A stretch of DNA of 46,388 nucleotides from JADKIH01 sp031427625. Lineage in GTDB: Bacteria; Bacteroidota; Bacteroidia; AKYH767-A; 2013-40CM-41-45. The stretch covers positions 1 through 46,388 of the forward strand of contig JANPNV010000088.1 in assembly GCA_031427625.1 (NCBI GenBank). Reading direction: 5' to 3'. Within the stretch, counting starts at the first letter, position 1. Each line of letters starts with the position of its first letter. Both the position numbers and the translations under genes were made by a program. The notes under the pieces are model-generated. The model saw nothing but the letters and a program-made list of their open reading frames with translations. It made no database searches and had not been told where the DNA came from. Below are positions 17,665 through 26,455 of the stretch, in pieces.

Positions 17665-19944
17665 TTATTTATGTGCGATAATAAATTTTCTTCCAGTCGA
17701 ATTATTTTCTGATGTGAGTCGTACGAAGTATAATCCCGAAGACAAGGATGCAGCATTGAAAATTAGGTCACCATCATTAACATTTTCTTCAAAAATTGAT
17801 TCACCGAGCGAATTAAAAATCTGAAATTTCGAATTCTTATTTTTAACATTATAAAATCGAAGACTCATCTTATCATTTACAGGATTCGGAAAAATCTCGA
17901 AACTCGGCCTCACTAAGACATTCTCCTTTATTCCTGATGTAGGATTATGTTGGTATCGGATCTCCGCTCCTCCTGTTGCCTGTCCGATTATAATATCGGT
18001 AAGCGAATCACCATTCAAATCACCGCCACTGACAGTAATATTAAATTTAATGCGTGAGCTCTCTGCACGATTAAATACAGTTCCTGAATTATGAAAGCAT
18101 CCGTTTAGATTTCCATCGATATTATCATACTGGAAAATATTTCCTTTTTCATTAGCGACAAGTAATCGAGTACTTCCGAGACTGTCGTATAAAAACGGAA
18201 CGGTGTAGCCATCGGGAGAACTGGGCGCCTGGAGGACGATACAACCCAGCGTATCGTTCGTGGGAATACTATCAAACAATGGCAATGAAAGCGATCCGCG
18301 ATTTTTAAAATAGTTTACAAATCCTCGCTGTCCACCGCAGATAATATCCAACAGACCATCCTTATCGATGTCGTATAGCTGCGGAGTAGCATACTTTCCA
18401 ATATCAATTCTCATATAGTTAGCAATAGGGCCGGTAAAAGTTGCCGGATTTCCCGGACCGGCAGTATTCTCATAGTAATGCATTCGCCCGTCTTCCAATC
18501 CTATCACCATATCCTTATCGCCATCGTTGTCGAGATCGCCAAATGCAGGATAAATCGGAGAAACATAAAGTGCCGGAATTGTTAGTCCGGCAAAATCCTC
18601 CGTAATTTTATCGAATGCCGGCACCGTTGCTGTTCCAGTATTCTTATAAAGTATAAGTCCTGTTTTGTTTGTTCCAGTCTGTTCGTCGAAATAAGCTTTA
18701 TTCAAAACAAGATCAAGCAATCCGTCATCATCATAATCAAAGAGAACAGATACTCCATCGTCTCCTCCATCTATCATTTCCTTCTGAAGGAAATTGTCGC
18801 TTCGAAAATCAAACAATGGAGAAGCATCTGTATTTGTATTCTTATAATACCATATTCCCTTTTTATTTTCATGATCGTTTGCCTCTACCAGGAGATCACG
18901 CTTTCCATCATTGTCAACATCCATATAAACGTGATAATGAAAACTCCTGAAGAATGCAGGAGAATTGTATGATGGAAATAATGAATCCTGATAATCCATT
19001 TCAGTTCCGCCATTATGAACCATTAATGTATTGAAAGAGGCAATATCGCCAACAAGTAATTCTTTATTACCATCTCCATCAACATCTAGTGCCATTATAC
19101 CAGATACTGTATCATCTCTCTTAGCTGCTTCACTCTGATCAGAAGATGGCCGGGAATCATAAACCGGAGGCACCTGAATTTCCTGCTCTTCCATTCCATC
19201 GAATGGCCTACCTACCCTGCAAGGACAATGAAAGCAACCAACGGTATTCGTTCCGCCAACTTTTAATGCGAAATTGCCAAGACAAAAATTTTCGAGATTA
19301 AAATCGAGAGAGTCGCAATTTCCATAATGCTCCATTGAATAATTTTTATGATAAATAATTCTGCCGTCGGGAATTGTATTGTATCCAAGAATATCCATGT
19401 CGCCGTCGCCATCAAAATCGACAAAGTGCGGCAGTGAAATTGAATTCGTAAAAATATTTTGCCTGATGGTTGCAAATGTTTCTTTCATGCAGGAGTCTAC
19501 CAAAACCCACTGAAGGTTTGTTGATGAGGTAGAAATATTTTTATAAACAGCAATACCTGCACATTGTAATGCAGAAGAATAAGTGAAGAAGTCAGCTTTA
19601 CCATCGCAATTATAATCAAACAAAAAAGCCCATACATTTACCGGTGGAAATTGTAATGCATACTGCGCAGCATATTCCCAGGCGAGATCGGCAGATGTAT
19701 TTCCATTATTGACGAATGTTAGAATTCGGTTATTGTGTCTGTCGAAAAGAAACAGGTCGTTTCTGCCATCCAGATTTAAATCGATCGGAGAAATCCATGG
19801 ATAATTTATTCCTCCCGCCCAAGGAAACTGCAGAGTGTTTCCGTTCTCTGTGACGGGAATATTCAGAATACGATCGAAAGTTGTTTGGGAAAATGCAGGA
19901 CTACTGAATACTATCAGAAGAAAGAATAACGAGATTTTTTTCAT
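17665..19944 (-). CDS. FG-GAP/VCBS repeat protein with T9SS sorting domain
   Basis: A 759 aa secreted protein. The signal peptide is MKKISLFFLLIVFSSPAFSQ. At least nine calcium-binding repeats of the D-x-(D/N)-x-D-G type follow, for example DLNLDGRNDLFLF, DFDGDGDMDIL, DVDGDGNKELLVGD, DLDNDGDKDMVIG and DIDKDGLLDIICGG, expected to fold as integrin-alpha-like beta-propeller blades. The last ~80 residues are a T9SS domain (FEIFPNPVNDKMSLRFYN, SSGLYFVRLTS). A cluster of Cys (CDSLDF, GCFHCPCR) lies between early blades. A perfect -7 box sits only 4 bp before the ATG, so the message may be leaderless. Ligand unknown. Confidence 0.9.
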   Translation of the reverse strand: MKKISLFFLLIVFSSPAFSQTTFDRILNIPVTENGNTLQFPWAGGINYPWISPIDLNLDGRNDLFLFDRHNNRILTFVNNGNTSADLAWEYAAQYALQFPPVNVWAFLFDYNCDGKADFFTYSSALQCAGIAVYKNISTSSTNLQWVLVDSCMKETFATIRQNIFTNSISLPHFVDFDGDGDMDILGYNTIPDGRIIYHKNYSMEHYGNCDSLDFNLENFCLGNFALKVGGTNTVGCFHCPCRVGRPFDGMEEQEIQVPPVYDSRPSSDQSEAAKRDDTVSGIMALDVDGDGNKELLVGDIASFNTLMVHNGGTEMDYQDSLFPSYNSPAFFRSFHYHVYMDVDNDGKRDLLVEANDHENKKGIWYYKNTNTDASPLFDFRSDNFLQKEMIDGGDDGVSVLFDYDDDGLLDLVLNKAYFDEQTGTNKTGLILYKNTGTATVPAFDKITEDFAGLTIPALYVSPIYPAFGDLDNDGDKDMVIGLEDGRMHYYENTAGPGNPATFTGPIANYMRIDIGKYATPQLYDIDKDGLLDIICGGQRGFVNYFKNRGSLSLPLFDSIPTNDTLGCIVLQAPSSPDGYTVPFLYDSLGSTRLLVANEKGNIFQYDNIDGNLNGCFHNSGTVFNRAESSRIKFNITVSGGDLNGDSLTDIIIGQATGGAEIRYQHNPTSGIKENVLVRPSFEIFPNPVNDKMSLRFYNVKNKNSKFQIFNSLGESIFEENVNDGDLIFNAASLSSGLYFVRLTSENNSTGRKFIIAHK

Positions 19945-19948
19945 CCAC

Positions 19949-19956
19949 CAAAGATA
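19949..19956 (-). promoter_or_regulatory. Putative -7 box of the FG-GAP T9SS gene, 4 bp from the ATG
   Basis: The minus strand reads TATCTTTG then GTGG then ATG. There is no -33 TTG; an octamer-word repeat (19960-19981) occupies that region instead. Confidence 0.45.
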
Positions 19957-19959
19957 ATA

Positions 19960-19981
19960 GATAATTAGCTGATGTGATAAT
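19960..19981. repeat. Dispersed copy of the octamer-word repeat
   Basis: The 22 bp GATAATTAGCTGATGTGATA plus AT is identical to 20580-20601 about 620 bp away. It lies directly upstream of the -7 box of the FG-GAP gene. Confidence 0.85.
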
Positions 19982-20069
19982 AAGCATTTTTGAAACTCAC
20001 TAATTCGTAGATGTTGTTTAAAAACTCAGGAATATTCTTCAACTAAAAATAAGTTTCAGAATAAAATAA

Positions 20070-20561
20070 TTATCCTCTGAAATTTTCGAACTGAAGAGGA
20101 ATACCTACTTCAGATTTTTCTAATTGACTGATAAGTTCCTGAAGTGTATCTATCTTTTTACTTGTCACACGAATTTGTTCGTCCATTATTGACGACTGAA
20201 CCTTCATTCCTGTTTCCTTGATAATCTTCTGTAATTTTCTTGCGGAGTCTTTATCGACTCCCTGCTTAATTTTAATATCCTTTTTCACCATGTCGCCGGA
20301 AGCATAGAGCTCCTTCCCTGCATCAAGCGATTGCGGATCGAGGCCTTGCTTCACCATCCGGCCGATTATCATTCCCTCAATCGTTTTCATACGCATGTCA
20401 TTCTCCGTAAGTACGTGAATCATCATCGTCTTTTTATCCAGATCAATCTTCGATTTTGAATTATTAAAATCAAAACGCGTACTCACTTCCTTCACAGCAG
20501 CGTTTATGGCATTATCCAGTTTCTGAATGTCTATTTTACTTACGATATCGAATGATGGCAT
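20070..20561 (-). CDS. yajQ: YajQ-family nucleotide-binding protein
   Basis: A 163 aa protein with the full YajQ pattern: N-terminal MPSFDIVSKIDIQKLDNAI, then STRFDFNNSKSKI, LDAGKELYASGD, KKDIKIKQGVDKDSARKL and a C-terminal VGIPLQFENFRG. Family members form two ferredoxin-like folds; some bind cyclic di-GMP or act as nucleotide-dependent co-regulators, and the role in this organism is unknown. It lies 151 bp downstream of pheT on the same strand. The word repeat comes to within 3 bp of its ATG, so an RNA hairpin from that repeat could affect its translation if read through from pheT. Confidence 0.95.
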   Translation of the reverse strand: MPSFDIVSKIDIQKLDNAINAAVKEVSTRFDFNNSKSKIDLDKKTMMIHVLTENDMRMKTIEGMIIGRMVKQGLDPQSLDAGKELYASGDMVKKDIKIKQGVDKDSARKLQKIIKETGMKVQSSIMDEQIRVTSKKIDTLQELISQLEKSEVGIPLQFENFRG

Positions 20562-20564
20562 TTT

Positions 20565-20718
20565 TTAATGTGATGATGTGATAATTAGCTGATGTGATAA
20601 TTTGATATTGTCAGAAAGCGATGGTGTCAAGTTATTGGCAAGTGCAGATTTAGCAATATCAATTGACAAAGTAACAATAATTATCACATCATCACATTAA
20701 CTAATTATCAAATTAGTT
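20565..20718. repeat. Inverted pair of octamer-word arrays filling the yajQ-pheT gap
   Basis: A perfect 23 bp inverted repeat (20565-20587 and 20678-20700; arm starts TTAATGTGATGATGTGATAA) encloses 90 bp. Each arm continues in an 8 bp rhythm: GATGTGAT, AATTAGCT, GATGTGAT, AATTTGAT on the left, and the complements AATTATCA, CATCATCA, CATTAACT, AATTATCA, AATTAGTT on the right. The right array runs over the pheT stop codon (20713-20715) and the left arm ends 3 bp before the yajQ ATG. A transcript across it could form a long hairpin. No transposase or target-site duplication was seen. Confidence 0.9.
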
Positions 20719-23163
20719 TTTACGTATCACCGCCCCTGCTTCCTTCTCGAATGCTGCCATAAGTTTATCCATCACCTTGCCGATCTGCTGTTCATTTAAT
20801 GTCTGCTGATCATCTTGAAGGATAAAACTCATCGCATAAGACTTTTTGCCTGCTTCTATTTTGTCGCCTGAATATACATCGAACAATCTGATGTCTTTCA
20901 GAAATTTCTTTTCTGTATTATAGGCAATGTCTTCCAGTTTAGAATAACTGATGTCATTAGCAATCTGCATGGAAAGATCTCTTTTTACAGAGGGAAATTT
21001 TGAAATCTCAGAAAACTGAACAGGACTCTTCAATGAATGTCGAAGGAGGGCATCCCAGTTAAAACTGGCACAGTATACCTCTTGCGATAAATCAAATTTA
21101 TTTAAAAATACATCCTTGATATTTCCGTATTCAACAAGAATGTCCTTGCCTTTACGAATAGCCAATGAGGAATTAAATTGTGGTGACTCTCCGGACGAAA
21201 CCTGAGTTCCCGGTATCCGACTTATTTCAATAATATTATTTACGTAGGCCTTTAATAAGAAAAAGTCTACTTCGGAATCTTTTTGTTTCCATGAAGTATC
21301 TTCTTTTTTCCCTGTCATTACCACTGAAAGAATATTGTTTTCCTTATACCCGGATTCTGTTTTGAAATAATTTTTTCCAAATTCAAAAAGACGCAAATCG
21401 GAATTCTTTCTGTTGACGTTGTATTGAATTGCCTCCAATGCGTTGACAAGTAAATCCTGTCTCATAACAGAAAGTTCCTGGCTTAATGGATTGAGAATTG
21501 GCACAAGCATTTTTTCATCCCATCCCGGAAGAGATGAATACTCCTTCTTTGTCAGCGAATTGCTTACAATCTCCATGAATCCGTTGGCAGATAAATAGTC
21601 GCCTACTTTATTCTGAAACTTTTCTTTGTCGAATACAACTGTAGCAGGAATAGATGCATTTATCTTTGAAGGAACAGGAATCCTGTCATATCCATAGATT
21701 CTCAGAATCTCTTCGATAATATCAGCAGGTCTTGTTACATCTACTTTAAACAATGGAACCTGAAGTTCGAGCGTATCATCTTTCTCTGAACGGATTTTTA
21801 TTTGCAACGATTCAAGAATTGTGCGTACTACTTTCGGATCAATCTTCTGACCACTGAATCTGTCAAGGTTTGCTATAGAAAAATGAATTGTCGGCGGTGT
21901 GGAAGGAACCGGATAGTTATCTATAATGTTTGATGATATGCGGCCTCCTGCAATTTCACAAATCATTATCGCTGCACGCTGCAGTGCATATAATGTAAGT
22001 TCAGGATCGGTTCCCCTCTCAAAACGGAATGAAGCATCTGTTTTTAACCCATGACGTTTACTAGTTTTTCGAATGGAGGCTGGATTGAAATATGCACTTT
22101 CTAAAAAAACCGTTGTTGTATTTTCTGTAATCCCAGAATGTAACCCACCATAGACTCCTGCTATACACATTGGTTTGTTTTCGTCACATATCAGGAGATC
22201 ACCGGGGAATAAAGTCCTTTCGATCTTATCGAGCGTTACGAATTTCTCATTCTCTTTAGCTGTACGAACGACAATCCTTTTGCCTTTTATATTATCAGCA
22301 TCAAAAGCATGAAGCGGTTGTCCACATTCATGAAGAACAAAATTGGTAATGTCGACGATGTTATTGATGGGATTCACTCCGATTGAGAGCAGCCTGTTCT
22401 TCAGCCAAGCCGGAGATTCTGCAACTCTCACATCAGATAATACAATTCCGGAATATCGTGGGCATGCAATTGTATCTTCAACGATAACTGATATTTCTGT
22501 TCCGGATAGAACCGGTTTTAATTCAGGCAGTACCGGCAAATTCACTGGCATATGAACATCTTCATCCTGTTCAATTAGTATTTTCGTCCTGACAACGGCA
22601 GCAAGATCTCTTGCTACTCCCAGGTGAGAAGCTGCATCAGCTCTGTTTGGGGTAAGACCAATTTCGAAAATATAGTCAGTCATTAACCCATAATATTCTA
22701 CTGCCGGCATTCCAACCTTTGCATCGGATGGCAAAACAATAATTCCTTCATGAGATTTGCCGAGACCAATTTCATCCTCCGCACAGATCATTCCATGCGA
22801 TGCCTGTCCGCGAATCTTTGCCTGCTTGATAATAAACGGATCACCTTCCAGCGGAAAAATTTTAGTTCCGGGAATGGCCACAATAACTTTCTGACCGGCA
22901 GCTACATTTGGCGCGCCGCATACAATCTGAACAGACTCACCATGACCTGTATCAACAGTAGTCAGACTTAGTTTATCAGCATCAGGATGTCTGACACATG
23001 TTTTTACCTCACCCACATAAAGGCCTTTCAATCCGCCAGTCACAGAGTCAAATTCCTCAATGCCTTCTACCTCAAGCCCGCAACCCGTAAGAAAAACACC
23101 CACCTCCTCCGGAGAAAAATTGGACGGATAATATTCATGTAACCATTTATAGGAAATCTTCAT
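20713..23163 (-). CDS. pheT: Phenylalanine-tRNA ligase beta subunit
   Basis: An 816 aa beta subunit of the alpha2-beta2 enzyme that charges tRNA-Phe. Domains in order are the EMAP-like tRNA-binding domain (about 45-155, VRHPDADKLSLTTVD), the B3/B4 editing domain, B5 (about 425-490), a catalytic-like core (EEILRIYGYDRIPVP onward) and the C-terminal ferredoxin-fold anticodon-binding domain (about 722-815, FPSVKRDLSMQI). The full N-terminal extension is present. The alpha subunit gene pheS is not adjacent. Both intergenic regions around pheT carry inverted word arrays. A TATCTTTG box lies 20 bp upstream of the ATG. Confidence 0.97.
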   Translation of the reverse strand: MKISYKWLHEYYPSNFSPEEVGVFLTGCGLEVEGIEEFDSVTGGLKGLYVGEVKTCVRHPDADKLSLTTVDTGHGESVQIVCGAPNVAAGQKVIVAIPGTKIFPLEGDPFIIKQAKIRGQASHGMICAEDEIGLGKSHEGIIVLPSDAKVGMPAVEYYGLMTDYIFEIGLTPNRADAASHLGVARDLAAVVRTKILIEQDEDVHMPVNLPVLPELKPVLSGTEISVIVEDTIACPRYSGIVLSDVRVAESPAWLKNRLLSIGVNPINNIVDITNFVLHECGQPLHAFDADNIKGKRIVVRTAKENEKFVTLDKIERTLFPGDLLICDENKPMCIAGVYGGLHSGITENTTTVFLESAYFNPASIRKTSKRHGLKTDASFRFERGTDPELTLYALQRAAIMICEIAGGRISSNIIDNYPVPSTPPTIHFSIANLDRFSGQKIDPKVVRTILESLQIKIRSEKDDTLELQVPLFKVDVTRPADIIEEILRIYGYDRIPVPSKINASIPATVVFDKEKFQNKVGDYLSANGFMEIVSNSLTKKEYSSLPGWDEKMLVPILNPLSQELSVMRQDLLVNALEAIQYNVNRKNSDLRLFEFGKNYFKTESGYKENNILSVVMTGKKEDTSWKQKDSEVDFFLLKAYVNNIIEISRIPGTQVSSGESPQFNSSLAIRKGKDILVEYGNIKDVFLNKFDLSQEVYCASFNWDALLRHSLKSPVQFSEISKFPSVKRDLSMQIANDISYSKLEDIAYNTEKKFLKDIRLFDVYSGDKIEAGKKSYAMSFILQDDQQTLNEQQIGKVMDKLMAAFEKEAGAVIRKN

Positions 23164-23182
23164 AGGATATTTTTAAGAGGGG

Positions 23183-23190
23183 CAAAGATA
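23183..23190 (-). promoter_or_regulatory. Putative -7 box of pheT
   Basis: The minus strand reads TATCTTTG, a full match, 19 bp before the ATG. The upstream position expected for -33 holds the ATTGAAG heptamer repeat rather than TTG. Confidence 0.45.
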
Positions 23191-23200
23191 ATGAATAAGT

Positions 23201-23368
23201 AATATTGAAGATTGAAGATTGAAGATTGATTCTGTTTGCTTAAAGATTATTTATTTATGTATCTCAATTGTGAACATCAATTTACGTTTTATATAAAGCA
23301 TACTTCATTCCAACAATAAAATCACCATTTCTATAAACTAAAATATTCAATTTGAATTCTTCAATATT
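23201..23368. repeat. Inverted heptamer-word repeats bracketing the pheT-recG gap
   Basis: ATTGAAG is repeated three times in tandem (23204-23224). An 11 bp inverted repeat, AATATTGAAGA (23201-23211) and TCTTCAATATT (23358-23368), marks the two ends of the gap. The right arm stops 2 bp before the recG stop codon. The sequence between is AT-rich and shows no gene. Confidence 0.7.
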
Positions 23369-23370
23369 CA

Positions 23371-25476
23371 CTAACTAATCCTCCCCCATTCTCCTTTCTG
23401 CACCATAATTTCCGTCAGGCGTTTTTTGATGGGCAGATTTTCAGGGGAATTGAGAAGGGAGTCATGTTTCAGAACTTTTATGACGGAATCGCGAGAGAGT
23501 AATACGAGTTGCTGATCTCTTGAAATATCTGAGAGTTTAAGATCGAGCATACCGCTCTGTCTGGTGCCTTCTGCATCACCGGGGCCTCTTAATAAAAGAT
23601 CAGTTTCCGCAATTTTAAATCCATCGTTTGTTTCGCACATCGTTTTTATTCTGAGTTTAGCCTCGCTACTGAGTTTATAATTGCTGACGAGGACACAATA
23701 AGATTGATCTGCCCCTCGTCCGACTCTTCCACGCAGCTGATGAAGTTGCGAAAGTCCGAACCTATCTGCATTTTCAATAACCATGACGGATGCATTCGGA
23801 ATATTTACACCAACTTCTATTACCGTTGTGGCAACCATAATTTGCGTTTCCTTTTTTAGAAAACGTTGCATCTCAAATTCCTTATCTGCCGATTTCATCT
23901 TACCATGAACGATACTAATCTGGTATTGAGGCCGAGGAAAGTCACGGCAAATAGCTTCATATCCCTGCATCAGATTATTCAGGTCGATTTTTTCAGATTC
24001 TTCAATCAGCGGATAAACAATATAAACCTGACGGCCCAAAGCAATTTCTTTTTTCAGAAAAGACCACAGCCGGAGACGATCCGATTCAAAGCGGTGAACT
24101 GTCTGCACGGGTTTTCTTCCCGGCGGCAATTCATCGATGACTGAAACATCGAGATCACCATAAAGCGTCATTGCTAACGTGCGTGGAATCGGCGTGGCAG
24201 TCATTACCAGAATATGTGGAATCACTGTTCCTTTATTCCACAATCGTGATCGTTGTTCGACTCCGAATCTGTGTTGTTCATCAATTACAACTAATCCGAG
24301 ATTGTGAAATTTTACAGCATCTTCGATTAAGGCATGCGTTCCGATGAGAATATCAATTTCGCCTGCTTCGAGTCGTTTATGCAACTCTCTCCTTTTTGCC
24401 ACTCTTGTTGAACCTGTGAGAAGGGCGATGTTAATATTCATCTTTCCCAGAAAAGCAGCAAGTGTTTCAGCATGCTGGTTGGCAAGAATCTCTGTCGGTG
24501 CCATGATACATGCCTGAGTTCCGTTTCCTATTGCAATCAACATACACATCAGGGCGACGAGTGTTTTTCCGGAACCCACATCTCCTTGTAAAAGTCTGTT
24601 CATTTGCCGGCCTGAACCTATATCCTGCCTGATTTCCCTGATAACTTTTTTCTGAGCATTCGTCAGTGGAAATGGAAGATGATTATGATAGAATTCATTA
24701 AACTGTTCGCCGACAGCAGAGAACAAAAATCCTTTTTGCTTTTCAGTCCGCTGCTGCTTTGCATATAGAAGTCGCAACTGAAGGAAAAACAATTCTTCAA
24801 ATTTCAGTCTAAGCTCAGCCTGTTTATGTTGCTTTATTCCGGCAGGAAAGTGAATAGCTGAATAGGCTTCACGCTTACTCATCAGATGATGACTGGAGAT
24901 AACATCGTCGGATAAAGTCTCAGGCAGCGTTACAGGCAGATTAAGATGTAATGTTTTCTGCAACCTCAAAATTCCCCGACTATCGATTCCTCTGAGTTTT
25001 AATTTTTCAGTCGTGCTGTAAACTGGCTGCATAACTGATGCGACTTGATTAGCTGCTTCAGAAGCAAGTTCAAGTTCAGGATGAATGATATTAATATTGC
25101 CGTTAAATTCTGTTGCCTTTCCGAAGAGAATGTATTCAGTATTGAGACGAAGGGACGACGAAACCCACTTCAGCCCTTGAAACCATTTCAGTTCTATCTT
25201 ACCTGTCTCATCTTCAAAAATTCCTGTCAGATGTTTTCTTCTTTTTTCACCCCGGACCAGTATACTTTTGATTCTTCCTTTCAATTGTATGTAGGGTAAA
25301 TCAGTTGTAACTTCTTTAATCGTGTAAAATTTCGTTCTGTCTACATGTCTGAACGGATAATGCTGAATTAAATCGTCAAACGTCTGTATACCTAACTCTT
25401 TTTTCAGGAGTTCACCGCGTACAGGCCCGACTCCTTTCAGGAATTCGATAGAAGTTTGCAGGTAAGTATGAGACAT
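23371..25476 (-). CDS. recG: ATP-dependent DNA helicase RecG
   Basis: A 701 aa branch-migrating helicase that reverses stalled forks and processes Holliday junctions. The N-terminal wedge/OB domain (about 60-150) includes LKGRIKSILVRGEKRRKHLT. The helicase core has Walker A GDVGSGKT (298-305), the DEQH box (399-402 in VVIDEQHRFGVEQR), motif III TATPIPRTLA, motif V ATTVIEVGVNIPNA and motif VI QLRGRVGRG. The C-terminal TRG-like segment is GPGDAEGTRQSG. Length is normal for the family. It is divergent from the rhomboid gene. The start ATG is at 25476 with MSHTYLQTSIEFLKGVGP, as expected. Confidence 0.97.
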   Translation of the reverse strand: MSHTYLQTSIEFLKGVGPVRGELLKKELGIQTFDDLIQHYPFRHVDRTKFYTIKEVTTDLPYIQLKGRIKSILVRGEKRRKHLTGIFEDETGKIELKWFQGLKWVSSSLRLNTEYILFGKATEFNGNINIIHPELELASEAANQVASVMQPVYSTTEKLKLRGIDSRGILRLQKTLHLNLPVTLPETLSDDVISSHHLMSKREAYSAIHFPAGIKQHKQAELRLKFEELFFLQLRLLYAKQQRTEKQKGFLFSAVGEQFNEFYHNHLPFPLTNAQKKVIREIRQDIGSGRQMNRLLQGDVGSGKTLVALMCMLIAIGNGTQACIMAPTEILANQHAETLAAFLGKMNINIALLTGSTRVAKRRELHKRLEAGEIDILIGTHALIEDAVKFHNLGLVVIDEQHRFGVEQRSRLWNKGTVIPHILVMTATPIPRTLAMTLYGDLDVSVIDELPPGRKPVQTVHRFESDRLRLWSFLKKEIALGRQVYIVYPLIEESEKIDLNNLMQGYEAICRDFPRPQYQISIVHGKMKSADKEFEMQRFLKKETQIMVATTVIEVGVNIPNASVMVIENADRFGLSQLHQLRGRVGRGADQSYCVLVSNYKLSSEAKLRIKTMCETNDGFKIAETDLLLRGPGDAEGTRQSGMLDLKLSDISRDQQLVLLSRDSVIKVLKHDSLLNSPENLPIKKRLTEIMVQKGEWGRIS

Positions 25477-25600
25477 AGGAGAGTATCCGATTATTTGAGC
25501 GAAGTGATGACTACCGTATTCTAAAGTGTGAAACTATCATTATCTTGCTAATTATTTTCTTCATTATTTATTCTCCATTTCTGATCTTTAACTTAAACCT

Positions 25601-26326
25601 ATGCCATCAGTCATTCTAAAATACCTCAAGTGGCCTTTGATTTTTGTTGCTGTGTTGTGGGCTATTGAAGGAATGTCAGTATATTTTAATTTCAGACTTT
25701 ATGAGTTTGGAATTATTCCGCGCACAATTTCAGGAATTCCGGGAATATTTTTATCACCATTTATACATGGAAATTACGAACACTTGTTATCAAACACATT
25801 GCCTTTGCTGGTAATAGGCACGGGCATGATATACTTTTATCGTGACATTGCCATAAGGGTGATTGGCATGATATGGCTATTTACAGGTTTCTGGGTCTGG
25901 CTTGCAGCGCGTAGCAGTTCTCATATCGGAGCCAGCGGAATTATTTATGGCCTTGTCTGTTTTTTATTTTTCAGTGGATTATTACGGAAGGATACACGGT
26001 TACTTGCGGTTTCTATGTTAGTTGTTTTTCTCTATGGTAGCATGGTATGGGGAATTCTGCCCGTCGACCAGACTATCTCGTGGGAATCGCATTTGTTTGG
26101 TTCGGTGGCAGGAATTTTTTGTGCTATTTATTTCAGGAAACTTGGTCCACAGCGTCCGAAAGTACAGTGGGAAATAGATGAGGAACTGGAAGACCTGAAT
26201 GATAGTGAGGATGAAGGCATGGAAGACATGTCGGAGGAAGATAAAAATACCGATGAAATCATCATTAAGTATGATTATATTGATAAGAAAGATAGTCCAA
26301 AGGAAGAAGGTGGTAACAAAGGTTGA
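25601..26326 (+). CDS. Rhomboid-family intramembrane serine protease
   Basis: A 241 aa polytopic membrane protein. The catalytic dyad is visible: S112 in HIGASGIIYG and H164 in SWESHLFGSVAG. The conserved HGNYEHLLSN (H56, N65) provides the oxyanion region. About six membrane segments span residues 10-180. A strongly acidic soluble tail (about 187-241, rich in Asp/Glu) follows, longer than the core family needs. Substrates are unknown. It is divergent from recG and lies upstream of a T9SS cargo gene, but nothing links the two directly, and T9SS tails are not known rhomboid substrates. Confidence 0.88.
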   Translation: MPSVILKYLKWPLIFVAVLWAIEGMSVYFNFRLYEFGIIPRTISGIPGIFLSPFIHGNYEHLLSNTLPLLVIGTGMIYFYRDIAIRVIGMIWLFTGFWVWLAARSSSHIGASGIIYGLVCFLFFSGLLRKDTRLLAVSMLVVFLYGSMVWGILPVDQTISWESHLFGSVAGIFCAIYFRKLGPQRPKVQWEIDEELEDLNDSEDEGMEDMSEEDKNTDEIIIKYDYIDKKDSPKEEGGNKG

Positions 26327-26455
26327 TTGTGAATTCTTTTTCAACATTTACTCACTGAAAAGTTTTAATTTTATTTTATAAGTATGCCTTACTCTTTATG
26401 TAATTTTACAACCATATAAAAACGGGGATTTAATAAACCTTAAACCAAAAAAATC

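Noticed and set aside
20565..20718. Insertion sequence or MITE at the yajQ-pheT gap
   Set aside because: No target-site duplication or transposase, and the arms are made of repeating octamers rather than unique terminal inverted repeats.
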